A DNA stretch of 36,740 nucleotides from Streptomyces sporangiiformans. Lineage in GTDB: Bacteria; Actinomycetota; Actinomycetes; Streptomycetales; Streptomycetaceae. Below the pieces are notes generated by a model. The model saw only the letters and a list, made by a program, of their open reading frames with translations, had not been told where the DNA came from and did no database searches. The stretch spans positions 11,029-47,768 of the forward strand of contig NZ_VCHX02000155.1 of assembly GCF_005768555.2 (NCBI RefSeq). The letters run 5' to 3'. Shown here in pieces: positions 14,100-22,090 of the stretch. Both the position numbers and the translations under genes were made by a program. The first letter of the stretch is position 1. Each line of letters starts with the position of its first letter.

Positions 14100-15709
14100 C
14101 CATCCGCGTCCTGCCGGCCGTCGGCGACATCGACTCGGCCCGTGCCCTCACCACACTGCTGAGCCAGCTGCCCGATTCCGAACCCGCCGCGCCCGTCCCG
14201 GACACCACGGCCCTCCTGGACACCCTGGCGCGGCTCGCGGCGGAGTCCCTCGACGAGCTGCCCGAGGTCGTCCTGGTCCACGAGCGGATCGGTCCGGTGC
14301 CCGCGCTCGACGCCGTCCGCGACGTGGTGATGCGTTTCCCTGCGGTCGGGGTCGTCCTCATCACCGCCGACACCAGCACGAGCGTGCTGACCGCGGCGAT
14401 GGACTCCGGCGCCCGCGGCATCATCGGCCTGCCCCTCGGCTACGACGCCCTCGCCGAACGCGTCCAGGCGGCCGCCGCCTGGTCGCTGGGCATGCGGCGC
14501 CATCTCGGCAGCGGTACGCCGGAGTTGTACGCGGGGCCCGGCGGCACCGTCGTCACGGTGACCGGAGCGAAGGGCGGGGTGGGCGCGACGGTCACCGCCG
14601 TCCAACTCGCCCTGGCGGCACGGGCGTCGGGGCGTACGGTGGCGCTGCTGGACCTGGACCTCCAGTCCGGGGACGTGGCGTCGTACCTGGACGTGCAGTT
14701 CCGCCGCTCCGTGGCCGACCTCGCCGGCATCAGCGACATCAACCCCCGCGTCCTCCAGGACGCGGTCTACACCCACGACACCGGGCTCGGGCTGCTGCTG
14801 GCCCCCGCCGAGGGCGAACGCGGTGAGGAGGTCACCGACCGGGCCGCCCGCCACGTCCTGAACGCCCTGCGCTCCCGCTACGAGGTCGTGGTCGTCGACT
14901 GCGGTTCCCAGATGAACTCGGCCACCGCGGCCGCCGTCGAACTCGCCGACCAGGCCCTCCTCCTCGTCACCCCGGACGTCGTCGCCGTCCGCGCCGCCAA
15001 ACGCATGGTCCGCATGTGGGACCGCCTGCAGATCCGCAAGGCCGAGGAGACCCTGACCGTCGTCAACCGCTTCTCGCGCGGTACGGAGATACAGCCGTCC
15101 CTGGTCGAACGGGTCACCGGCACCAAGGTCGCCCGCTCCGCGGTCCCCGCCTCCTTCAAGGAACTCCAGTCGGTGGTCGACGCGGGCCGCCTCCAGGACC
15201 TCGACACCCGCTCGACGGTCAAGCAGGCGCTGTGGGCGCTGGCGGGCGAGCTGGGACTGGTCGCCGCCCAGGAGAGCGGCGGCAGGCGCCGCAAGTCGTC
15301 CTCGGACCGGGGAGCCCTCGCGCTGCGCCGCAAGGGCGGCGGCGACCGGGGCGCGGTCACCCTCGAATTCGCCGGCATGTTCCCGCTGCTCCTGGTCGTG
15401 ATGACGATCCTGTGGCAGTGCGTCCTGTACGGCTACACGTACTCCCTGGCGGGCAACGCGGCGGACGAGGCGGCGCGGGCGGCTACGGCGGCGGCCGCCT
15501 CCGGCACGGGAGCGGGTGCCGCCTGCGCGTCGGCAGGCAAGGAGCACCTTCCCGCCTCCTGGCAGGACGCGGCGATCACCTGCCAGCAGGCGGGCGACGT
15601 CTGGAAGGCCAACGTCACCGCCCAAGTCCCGCTCTTCTTCCCGGGCTTCGACGCGGGCTGGCAGGTCGTCGGCGAAGCAGGCGCGGCAACGGAAGGGGAC
15701 GCGGAGTGA
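14096..15709 (+). CDS. cpaE: CpaE/TadZ-like ATPase fused to a TadE-like pseudopilin
   Basis: A 537-aa fusion. Residues ~1-135 are a receiver-like domain (VVLVHERIGPVPALDAV, GVVLITADTSTSVL, GARGIIGLPL). Residues ~145-395 are a MinD/ParA-class ATPase with an atypical Walker A (GAKGGVGATVT, lacking the second Lys as many TadZ/CpaE do), LLDLDLQSGD, and VVVVDCGS as Walker B-like. A basic linker (SGGRRRKSSSD) leads to a TadE-like segment: DRG-AVTLEF at 416-424 with Gly419 and Glu at +5, then a ~25-residue hydrophobic helix and a Cys-containing periplasmic-type domain. CpaE localises the Tad machine; TadE is a pseudopilin. The fusion has no in-frame start at the junction, so one polypeptide is expected. 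It overlaps the next gene by four bases (GTGA). Confidence 0.9.
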   Translation: MTIRVLPAVGDIDSARALTTLLSQLPDSEPAAPVPDTTALLDTLARLAAESLDELPEVVLVHERIGPVPALDAVRDVVMRFPAVGVVLITADTSTSVLTAAMDSGARGIIGLPLGYDALAERVQAAAAWSLGMRRHLGSGTPELYAGPGGTVVTVTGAKGGVGATVTAVQLALAARASGRTVALLDLDLQSGDVASYLDVQFRRSVADLAGISDINPRVLQDAVYTHDTGLGLLLAPAEGERGEEVTDRAARHVLNALRSRYEVVVVDCGSQMNSATAAAVELADQALLLVTPDVVAVRAAKRMVRMWDRLQIRKAEETLTVVNRFSRGTEIQPSLVERVTGTKVARSAVPASFKELQSVVDAGRLQDLDTRSTVKQALWALAGELGLVAAQESGGRRRKSSSDRGALALRRKGGGDRGAVTLEFAGMFPLLLVVMTILWQCVLYGYTYSLAGNAADEAARAATAAAASGTGAGAACASAGKEHLPASWQDAAITCQQAGDVWKANVTAQVPLFFPGFDAGWQVVGEAGAATEGDAE

Positions 15710-16197
15710 GCCCCCGGGTACGTCCATGGCGTTCCCCGGGGCCGCGCCCCATAAGGGGCGCGGGGAACTGCGCGACCAGCCACAAACAACCGGCACGTTC
15801 CTCACCGCGCCGAACCCAAGCACGTAAGACCCGCCAAGCCCGCGGAGCGACCCGCTGGGGCGACCAGGGCGTCTCCATGCTGGAGTTCGCCGGGTTTCTG
15901 CCCATTCTCCTCCTCATCGGGATGGCCGCCATCCAGCTCGGGCTCGTCGGTTACGCGATCAATCAGGCCGGTTCCGGGGCGAGGGCGGCGGCCAGGGTGG
16001 CGTCGCAGGACGGCGCGGGGGAGGCGGCGGGGCAGGCCGCCATGAGCGACTGGCTCGACGCGAACGTATCCGCACCCAAGGGCGGCGACACCACCACCGC
16101 CACCGTGACCGTGGACGTGCCCGTCCTGATCCCGTTCGTGGAGTTCGACTGGCAGGTCGTCCGCCGCGCGACCATGCCCAATGACGATGACGACTGA
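15706..16197 (+). CDS. TadE-family pseudopilin with repeat-derived N-terminal extension
   Basis: A TadE-like pseudopilin, 163 aa if begun at GTG 15706, which overlaps the cpaE stop. The conserved part is GDQG-VSMLEFAGFLP (processing Gly55, Glu at +5), a hydrophobic helix (ILLLIGMAAIQLGLVGYAI), then an Ala-rich and beta-rich extracytoplasmic domain ending in acidic residues (PNDDDD). The ATG at 15877 falls after the processing Gly, so a start further upstream is required. No ATG, GTG or TTG occurs in frame between 15706 and 15877, which makes the coupled GTG 15706 the only choice. Residues ~7-35 of the leader are then encoded by an intergenic-type palindromic repeat. The extension is Arg/Pro/Gln rich and unlike a normal short prepilin leader. 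Confidence 0.85.
   Translation: MSPRVRPWRSPGPRPIRGAGNCATSHKQPARSSPRRTQARKTRQARGATRWGDQGVSMLEFAGFLPILLLIGMAAIQLGLVGYAINQAGSGARAAARVASQDGAGEAAGQAAMSDWLDANVSAPKGGDTTTATVTVDVPVLIPFVEFDWQVVRRATMPNDDDD
15731..15796. repeat. Dispersed Streptomyces palindromic repeat inside the tadE leader
   Basis: CCGCGCCCC (15742-15750) and GGGGCGCGG (15755-15763) form a perfect 9-bp hairpin with loop ATAA. It is extended by GTTCC/GGAAC and followed by AACTGCGCGACCAGCCACAA. I recognise this hairpin-plus-tail as a repeat scattered in intergenic regions of many Streptomyces genomes. Here it lies inside an open reading frame. Confidence 0.8.
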
Positions 16198-16238
16198 ACC
16201 CGTTCTGAATCACCGACCCCCGGAAGGGAGTTGAAGAC

Positions 16239-17579
16239 ATGAGCCTCAGGGCCCGTATCGCCGCCCCCGAAGAGGGGGGAGCCGGGCGCGAGGACGGACA
16301 CCTCGTCGCCGTCTACCGTGCCAAGCTGCTCGAAGAGATCGACCTGGCCGAGATGTCCAGCCTCGCGGCCGCCGAACGGCGCGTGCGGCTGGAGCGTGTG
16401 CTCGGGCACATCATCAGCCGGGAGGGGCCCGTCCTCTCCTCCTCCGAGCGCTCGCAGCTCATCCGGCGCGTCGTCGACGAGGCTCTCGGGCTCGGTGTGC
16501 TCGAGCCCCTGCTCGCCGACGCGTCCATCACCGAGATCATGGTCAACGGGCCGGACTCCATCTTCGTCGAGCGGGCCGGACGCGTGGAGCAGCTCCCGCT
16601 CCGCTTCGCCTCCAACGAGCAGCTCATGCAGACCATCGAGCGCATCGTCTCGACCGTCAACCGGCGCGTCGACGAGTCGAACCCCATGGTCGACGCCCGC
16701 CTCCCCACCGGTGAACGCGTCAACGTCATCATCCCCCCGCTCGCCCTCACCGGCCCGACCCTCACGATCCGCCGCTTCCCCCGCGCCTACACCCTGCCGG
16801 AGCTGATCGGCCTGGGCTCCCTCGACGAGCAGATGCTCATGCTGCTCGCCGCGTTCGTCCGGGCCCGCTTCAACGTCATCGTCAGCGGCGGTACCGGCAC
16901 CGGCAAGACGACCCTGCTCAACGCCCTCTCCGGACTCATTCCGTCCCAAGAGCGCATCATCACGATCGAGGACTCCGCCGAGCTCCAGCTCCAGCAGGAA
17001 CACGTGATCCGCCTCGAATCCCGCCCCCCGAACGTGGAGGGCAAGGGCCAGATCACCATCCGCGACCTCGTCCGCAACTCCCTGCGCATGCGCCCCGACC
17101 GCATCATCGTCGGTGAGGTCCGAGGGGGCGAGACCCTCGACATGCTCCAGGCCATGTCCACCGGCCACGACGGCTCCCTCGCGACCGTGCACGCGAACGC
17201 CGCCGAGGACGCGCTCATGCGCCTGCAGACCCTCGGCTCGATGTCCGAGGTCCAGATCCCGTTCGAGGCGCTGAAGGACCAGATCAACTCCGCGGTCGAC
17301 GTGGTCGTCCAGCTCGCCCGCCACGGCGACGGCTCCCGCAAGGTCGCGGAGATCGCCCTGCTCGTCTCGCACGGCCGCGAACAGTTCCGCATCGTGCCCG
17401 TGTCCCGCTTCGTCCCCCGCCCCGTCGGCCCCGACCGCGTCGTCCACGGCCACTTCGAACACCTCCCGCTGCCCCGACCGGTCGCCGAGAAGCTGTACGT
17501 CGCGGGCGAACCGCTGCCGCCCTCCTTCAGCGTGGCCGAGGCCATCGACGTACTCCACACAAGGCAGGCCATCGGATGA
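16239..17579 (+). CDS. cpaF: CpaF/TadA secretion ATPase
   Basis: A 446-aa hexameric ATPase of the type II/IV secretion superfamily that powers Flp pilus assembly at the inner face of the membrane. After an N-terminal helical domain (EEIDLAEMSSLAAAERRVRL) and a PAS-like ring domain (ITEIMVNGPDSIFVE), the RecA-like core has Walker A GGTGTGKTT (about 217-225, Lys223), the Asp/Glu box ITIEDSAELQL, Walker B RIIVGEVRGGE and the His box GHDGSLATVHAN. The length is normal for the family. ATG 16239 follows GGAAGGGAG. It lies between tadE and tadB in the usual order, probably in one transcript with them. Confidence 0.97.
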   Translation: MSLRARIAAPEEGGAGREDGHLVAVYRAKLLEEIDLAEMSSLAAAERRVRLERVLGHIISREGPVLSSSERSQLIRRVVDEALGLGVLEPLLADASITEIMVNGPDSIFVERAGRVEQLPLRFASNEQLMQTIERIVSTVNRRVDESNPMVDARLPTGERVNVIIPPLALTGPTLTIRRFPRAYTLPELIGLGSLDEQMLMLLAAFVRARFNVIVSGGTGTGKTTLLNALSGLIPSQERIITIEDSAELQLQQEHVIRLESRPPNVEGKGQITIRDLVRNSLRMRPDRIIVGEVRGGETLDMLQAMSTGHDGSLATVHANAAEDALMRLQTLGSMSEVQIPFEALKDQINSAVDVVVQLARHGDGSRKVAEIALLVSHGREQFRIVPVSRFVPRPVGPDRVVHGHFEHLPLPRPVAEKLYVAGEPLPPSFSVAEAIDVLHTRQAIG

Positions 17580-17619
17580 CGTCCCCCACCCCCTCGCCCA
17601 CTCCCAGGAGGTGCGCGCC

Positions 17620-18561
17620 ATGAACAACCCCGCCCTGCTCGCCCTCGGCGCCACCGTCCTGTGCGGCACGCTCGCCGTCGCGGGCGTGCACACGTACGCG
17701 TCCGGACGCGCCCAGCGCCAGGCCCTGGTCGACCGCCTCGCCGGCGGCGGCCCGCTGCGTACGGCCGCGGGCCGCGCCCGCCGTTTCGCGGCCGTCGACC
17801 GCCGCCTGCGCCACACCCGCCTGGGCCGCACGATCCAGCTGCGCCTGTCGGCCACGGGACTCGATGTGACGGCGGGCGAGTTCTTCACGTACGTCGCCGC
17901 CGTGGTCGTGGCGCTGTGGCTGATCGCCTCCGCCGCCCTGGCCCCCTTCTTCGGCCCCATCGCCGCCGCGATCGGCGTCTGGGGCGCCGCGATCTTCCTC
18001 AACTGGCAGCGTCAGAAGCGCATCGAGGCCTTCATCAACCAACTCCCCGACGTCGCCCGCCTCCTGGCCAACGCCTCCGCTGCGGGCCTCGCCCTGCGTA
18101 CGGCCCTGGCGATGGCCGCGGAGGAGCTGGAGGCCCCGGCGGGCGAGGAACTCGCCCGGGTCGCCGACCAGCTGAGCCTCGGCCGCTCCATCGACGACAC
18201 CCTGGGCGAACTCGCCGAACGCCTCCCGTCCCGCGAACTCGTCGTCCTGGTCACGACGCTCGTCCTGTCCAACAAGGCCGGCGGCTCCGTCGTCAACTCC
18301 CTGCGGAACCTCACCCAGACCCTGGAGGACCGCAAGGAGACCCGCCGCGAGGTCCGCACCATGCTCTCCGAGGTCAACGCGACCGCCTTCACGGTCCCCC
18401 TCCTCGGCCTCGGCTCCCTCCTGCTGATCAACTCCTCGAACGAGGGCGCCCTGGCCCGCGTGACCGGCTCCCCGGTCGGCCAGATCCTGGTGCTCATCGC
18501 CATCGGCCTGTACACGGTCGGCTTCTTCGTCATCCGCCGCCTCGGCAAGATCGAAGTATGA
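17620..18561 (+). CDS. tadB: TadB-like platform membrane protein
   Basis: A 313-aa integral membrane protein of the GspF/T2SSF family, one half of the Tad platform that CpaF acts on. It has an N-terminal helix (ALLALGATVLCGTLAVAGVH), a central helix pair (FFTYVAAVVVALWLIASAALAPFFGPIAA), a large cytoplasmic helical domain with the T2SSF signature (INQLPDVARLLANASAAGLALRTALAMAAEEL ... LGRSIDDTLGELAERL), and C-terminal helices (VPLLGLGSLLLIN, ILVLIAIGLYTVGFFVI). ATG 17620 is chosen because AGGAGG ends eight bases before it; the GTG at 17611 overlaps that site. It is followed seven bases after its stop by tadC. Confidence 0.94.
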   Translation: MNNPALLALGATVLCGTLAVAGVHTYASGRAQRQALVDRLAGGGPLRTAAGRARRFAAVDRRLRHTRLGRTIQLRLSATGLDVTAGEFFTYVAAVVVALWLIASAALAPFFGPIAAAIGVWGAAIFLNWQRQKRIEAFINQLPDVARLLANASAAGLALRTALAMAAEELEAPAGEELARVADQLSLGRSIDDTLGELAERLPSRELVVLVTTLVLSNKAGGSVVNSLRNLTQTLEDRKETRREVRTMLSEVNATAFTVPLLGLGSLLLINSSNEGALARVTGSPVGQILVLIAIGLYTVGFFVIRRLGKIEV

Positions 18562-18568
18562 GGAGGGG

Positions 18569-19465
18569 ATGACATTGCTGCCCTTGCTCCTCGCCGCACT
18601 GACAGGCCTCGCCGTCGTGTGCTTCCTCCTCGGCATCCGCATGCTCCGCGCGGAGGCCAAACTCCCGGGCGACCTGGCCCTCGCCCTGGAGGTCGGGTCC
18701 ACCCGCGTGTCGAAGGCCGACTCCGCCGTCGACCGCCTCGGCATGCGTTTGGCGCCCCTCGTCCTGCGCCTGATGGGCCCACGCCGCGTCGACGCCAAGC
18801 GCCGCCGCATCGACATGGCGGGCAACCCCGGCGGTCTGACCCTGAACCGTTACGCGGCCCGCCGCGCCGTGTACGGCATCTTCGGCGTCGTACTGTTCTT
18901 CGTCTTCTTCTCCAACGGCCAGCTCCTCTTCGCGCTGCTGGCCCTGGGCTTCGGACTGCTGGCCGCCGACGCCCTCATCTGGCAGGCCATCCGCGAACGC
19001 AAGGAGGTCATCGACCGCACCCTCCCGGACTTCCTGGACGTCCTGGCGGTCGTGGTCTCGGCCGGACTCGGCTTCCGGCAGGCCCTGGACCGCGTGGCCG
19101 AGAGGTACGAGGGCCCCTGGGCGGACGAACTGCGCATCACGCTCCGCCAGATGGACATGGGCGTCGGCCGCCGCCAGGCCTTCGACGAACTCCGCAAGCG
19201 CAACTCGTCCGAGCAGGTGGCCCAGTTCGTGTCGGCCCTGCAGCAGGGCGAGGAGCTGGGCTCTCCGATCGCGGAGACGCTGATCCAGCTGGCCACGGAC
19301 ATGCGCCGCACCGACGCCCAGAACTCCCGCCGCCGGGCGGCGAAGACGATCCCCAAGGCCACGATGGTCACGCTCGTCTTCATGCTCCCGGCCACGATGA
19401 TCCTCATCGCCACGGGAATGTTCCTGGGGTCGGGGACGAACTACGGCTCGATTCTGGGGCGTTGA
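18569..19465 (+). CDS. tadC: TadC-like platform membrane protein
   Basis: A 298-aa T2SSF-family membrane protein pairing with TadB. The N-terminal helix (LLPLLLAALTGLAVVCFLLGI), a middle helix pair (YGIFGVVLFFVFFSNGQLLFALLALGFGLL) and the T2SSF core (TLPDFLDVLAVVVSAGLGFRQALDRVAERYEGPWADEL) are clear, with a C-terminal helix (VTLVFMLPATMILIATGMFL). AGGAGGGG abuts ATG 18569 closely, so a TTG at 18575 could also be used. Its TGA shares one base with the ATG of the histidine kinase gene (TGATG), which indicates translational coupling of the pilus and signalling genes. Confidence 0.94.
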   Translation: MTLLPLLLAALTGLAVVCFLLGIRMLRAEAKLPGDLALALEVGSTRVSKADSAVDRLGMRLAPLVLRLMGPRRVDAKRRRIDMAGNPGGLTLNRYAARRAVYGIFGVVLFFVFFSNGQLLFALLALGFGLLAADALIWQAIRERKEVIDRTLPDFLDVLAVVVSAGLGFRQALDRVAERYEGPWADELRITLRQMDMGVGRRQAFDELRKRNSSEQVAQFVSALQQGEELGSPIAETLIQLATDMRRTDAQNSRRRAAKTIPKATMVTLVFMLPATMILIATGMFLGSGTNYGSILGR

Positions 19466-20949
19466 TGATGATGGGATGGAGGAGGAGGTTACGGGGCGCC
19501 GCTGGGGCTGCCGCGGGTGTGGGCGGGGGCGTGCGTGGGGGCGTGCGCGCGAGACGTCGGGGTGCCCCGGCCGCCGGATACCTCGCCGACGACGCCCCCG
19601 TCCCCGGCAGCGTCCGCCTCCAGCTCAACGCCCTGCAGGCCCTGTGCCGCCAGGCGTTCGCGGTCCGGCTGACGCTCGTCGCGATCGGCGCCCCCTTCGC
19701 CATGGCCAACGCGACGGACGGCCCGCCCCGCTACGGCGTACTCGCGGCGGCCGTCCTGGGCGTCATGGGCTCGTACGCCATGCTCAGGGACTGGGACCGC
19801 TTCGCCCCCCGCCTCCTCGCCCACCCCACCCTCCTGGCGGTGGACCTGGTCTTCGGCGCGATACTCCTGCTCACCGCGTCCCCGGTGTCCCCGCTCGCGT
19901 ACGCGGCCGTCTGCACCCCGCTCCTCTCCGGGCTGCTGTACGGCTGGCGCGGCTCCGGAGTCTTCACGGGACTCCAACTCGTCGTCCTGCTCACCGTGTT
20001 CAGGGCCTGGGAACACCGCCCCGGCGCCGGCGCGAGCACCCTCCTCGTCGCCGGCTTCTGCGTCGCGGCCGGCATCATCGGTGTGACCCTGCGCAATCTG
20101 ATGTTCCACTTCGGCACCGCCAGCCAGGCGCTCGCGGAGGCAAACTCCCGGCTGGCCGTGGCGGAGGCGGTCGAGTCCGAACGGGCCCGTCTCGCCCGCG
20201 AGATGCACGATTCGGTGGCGAAGACGCTGCACGGCTTGGCGCTGACCGCGGAGGCCCTGGCGGCCTCCGCCGACCACCCGAATCCCGATCCCCGCGCCCT
20301 GAAGGACCAGGCCACGGCGGTGGCGAGCGCGGCCCGCCGCGCGGCGGCGGAATCCCGCGACCTCCTGACGGACCTGCGCCGCCACGAGGCGCTGACGACT
20401 CCGCCGACCGACCTGGTGGAGGAACTGACGGCCCGTTTGGAGGACTTCGCGTCACGTACGGGCATCGCGGCGACGCTACGACAGGAGGCGCCCGAGAGTG
20501 GCGCCCTGCCCGTAGCCCCCGTACCCCCCTTACTCCCCGCACTCCCGGACGATGTGGCCCACCAGCTCCTCGCGATCGTCTCGGAGGCCCTGGAGAACAC
20601 GCACCGCCACGCGCGGGCGACCAGAGTGCACGTCGAACTCGGCCTCGACACGGCCCACTCCCCCTCCCACCCCTCCCAGCTCCGCCTGACGGTGCGGGAC
20701 GACGGGACCGGCCTGGACGCCACCCTGGACGACGTCCAACACCTCGCGAAAAGCGGCCACTTCGGACTGCTCGGGATGGCGGAGCGCGCGGCGTCGATCG
20801 GCGCGCGACTCCGGGCGGGCCGAGGCGCGCACGGAGGCACGGAGATCAGCGTGTACCTTCCGCTGCGAAGCGTGACACTTCCGCAAAATGCCACAGATAC
20901 CGCAATGAACACGCGGAACACCCCCCAAGAGGAGGCCGCACATGCCTGA
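19465..20949 (+). CDS. NarL-type (HisKA_3) sensor histidine kinase
   Basis: A 494-aa membrane histidine kinase. After an Arg/Gly-rich N-terminus there are about five to six hydrophobic helices (residues ~70-210) forming the sensor region with only short loops, then the dimerisation domain with phospho-acceptor His248 in EMHDSVAKTLHG, and a GHKL ATPase domain with an N-box (ALENTHRHA), G1 DDGTG and G2 FGLLGMAERA. The short-loop sensor suggests an intramembrane signal. The start is uncertain among three consecutive ATGs (19465, 19468, 19471); the first overlaps the tadC stop. TTA codons at 19489-19491 and 20530-20532 point to bldA control. It overlaps the response regulator gene by eight bases. 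Its placement inside the Tad locus suggests that it controls pilus expression. Confidence 0.92.
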   Translation: MMMGWRRRLRGAAGAAAGVGGGVRGGVRARRRGAPAAGYLADDAPVPGSVRLQLNALQALCRQAFAVRLTLVAIGAPFAMANATDGPPRYGVLAAAVLGVMGSYAMLRDWDRFAPRLLAHPTLLAVDLVFGAILLLTASPVSPLAYAAVCTPLLSGLLYGWRGSGVFTGLQLVVLLTVFRAWEHRPGAGASTLLVAGFCVAAGIIGVTLRNLMFHFGTASQALAEANSRLAVAEAVESERARLAREMHDSVAKTLHGLALTAEALAASADHPNPDPRALKDQATAVASAARRAAAESRDLLTDLRRHEALTTPPTDLVEELTARLEDFASRTGIAATLRQEAPESGALPVAPVPPLLPALPDDVAHQLLAIVSEALENTHRHARATRVHVELGLDTAHSPSHPSQLRLTVRDDGTGLDATLDDVQHLAKSGHFGLLGMAERAASIGARLRAGRGAHGGTEISVYLPLRSVTLPQNATDTAMNTRNTPQEEAAHA

Positions 20950-21742
20950 CCAGGCACAGCCCGGCCCGCCCCTGCGAGTGCTCGTGGCCGACGACAACCC
21001 GGTCGTACGGGCGGGCCTCGCGGCCCTTCTCGGCGCGCACCCGGACATCCGTGTCGTCGCGCAGGCGGCGAACGGCGCGGAGGCGGTCACGCACGCGACG
21101 CGCCTCCGCCCGGACGTCGTCGTCCTGGACGTACGCATGCCGGGCACGGACGGCCTGACCGCCCTGCCCTCCCTGGCCCGGTTGGCCCCCGTGATGATGC
21201 TGACGTACAGCCGTGAGCCCGAGGTGGTGGCCGAGGCGTTGCGGCGCGGGGCGATCGGCTACCTGGTGCACGGCGAGTTCACGGTCGACGAACTGGTCAC
21301 GGCGGTACGGGACTTGAGTGACGGAAGGCCGGCCTTCACGCCCTCCGCGGCGGCCGTCTCCTCATCCGCTACGTCATCTGTACCGCCCTCGGCTACGCCA
21401 CCCATCTCTGATGCGCTCAACGTTTCGTACGAACCGAACGAAATTTCTTCGCAGCTGCAATCGACTGTGGCAGAGTCGTCAAAGGCTCGACCCGCCTACG
21501 CGACGGGGCTCCACCGCCGCGACCGCAACCGACGGGACTTCGGACTGAGTTCACGGGAGGTGGAGGTCATGGATCTCATCGCGGCCGGCATGAACAACCG
21601 GCAGATCGCCGCCACGTGCTTCATCAGCGAGAAGACCGTCAAGAACCACGTCAATCGTATCTTCGCAAAGATGCACAGTTCTTCGCGCAGTGAAGCGATC
21701 GCTCACTGGCTGGGCACGGCTTACAGGGGGTGGAACCGGTGA
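20942..21742 (+). CDS. NarL/LuxR-family response regulator
   Basis: A 266-aa two-component regulator, cognate to the upstream kinase by overlap. The receiver domain (residues ~12-125) has the acidic pocket VADDN, phospho-acceptor Asp63 in VVVLDVRMPG and the switch Thr in MLTYSRE. The conserved Lys normally found in GYLLK is replaced by His (GYLVHGEF). A ~60-residue Ser/Thr-rich linker separates it from a LuxR-type HTH (LSSREVEVMDLIAAGMNNRQIAATCFISEKTVKNHVNRIFAKM). The linker DNA is visibly lower in GC than the domains. Likely targets are promoters inside the Tad locus, such as that ahead of the Flp pilin gene about 100 bases downstream, but no binding site was proven. Confidence 0.94.
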   Translation: MPDQAQPGPPLRVLVADDNPVVRAGLAALLGAHPDIRVVAQAANGAEAVTHATRLRPDVVVLDVRMPGTDGLTALPSLARLAPVMMLTYSREPEVVAEALRRGAIGYLVHGEFTVDELVTAVRDLSDGRPAFTPSAAAVSSSATSSVPPSATPPISDALNVSYEPNEISSQLQSTVAESSKARPAYATGLHRRDRNRRDFGLSSREVEVMDLIAAGMNNRQIAATCFISEKTVKNHVNRIFAKMHSSSRSEAIAHWLGTAYRGWNR

Positions 21743-21847
21743 CTCCAATCTCGGGAAGTTGGGCCCCTGGACCCACCCGGAGTAGGCGGTTTCTCACGTA
21801 CGGTGCGCGGGAGGGTAGCGGTGGTCTTGGGTGGGAAGAAAGGGGTC

Positions 21848-22090
21848 GTGGTGGCGAAGGACAGGACGCTGAGGGTGGTAGTAGGCGTGGAGGAAGCGTT
21901 GGCGACCTGGGCGCGGACCGTCTCCGACCGGATGCGAGGGCGCGAGCGGGATGCGGGAGCCGGGTTCGTCGAGTATGCGGGCTTGATGATTCTCATTGCG
22001 GGGATCTTCACGCTGATCGACGGGCTTGGCCTGGACGGTCAGATCTCAGGAGCCATCGGCGATGCTGTCGCGGACGTAATCGGCGGCTGA
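21848..22090 (+). CDS. flp: Flp/Fap-type major pilin precursor
   Basis: An ~80-aa prepilin, the expected structural subunit of the pilus. The diagnostic part is DAG-AGFVEYAG: cleavage after Gly37 puts Glu at +5 and Tyr at +6, the Flp signature, followed by a hydrophobic helix (LMILIAGIFTLIDGLGL) and a short tail (QISGAIGDAVADVIGG). The leader of ~37 residues is long for Flp. Start is uncertain among GTG 21803, 21848, 21851 and later GTGs; AAAGGGG at 21839-21845 favours 21848/21851. Base composition is less G/C-biased than in the genes before it. It follows the response regulator by about 105 bases, enough for its own promoter. Its stop overlaps the apparent CTG start of the next gene. Confidence 0.88.
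   Translation: MVAKDRTLRVVVGVEEALATWARTVSDRMRGRERDAGAGFVEYAGLMILIAGIFTLIDGLGLDGQISGAIGDAVADVIGG

Noticed and set aside
13730..15823. Open frame of ~697 codons on the minus strand across the cpaB-cpaE region
   Set aside because: The predicted product is Arg/Gly/His-rich without any family motif, and it mirrors clear pilus genes on the plus strand. Long antisense frames are expected when third positions are nearly always G or C.
15877..15879. ATG 15877 as the tadE start
   Set aside because: It lies after the processing Gly (GDQG-VSMLEF), so the leader needed for prepilin processing would be missing.
17611..17613. GTG 17611 as the tadB start
   Set aside because: Its first base belongs to the AGGAGG that serves ATG 17620 at ideal spacing.
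15963..18002. Open frame of ~679 codons on the minus strand across tadE-cpaF-tadB
   Set aside because: It is antisense to well-supported cpaF and tadB and has no recognisable domain or ribosome site.
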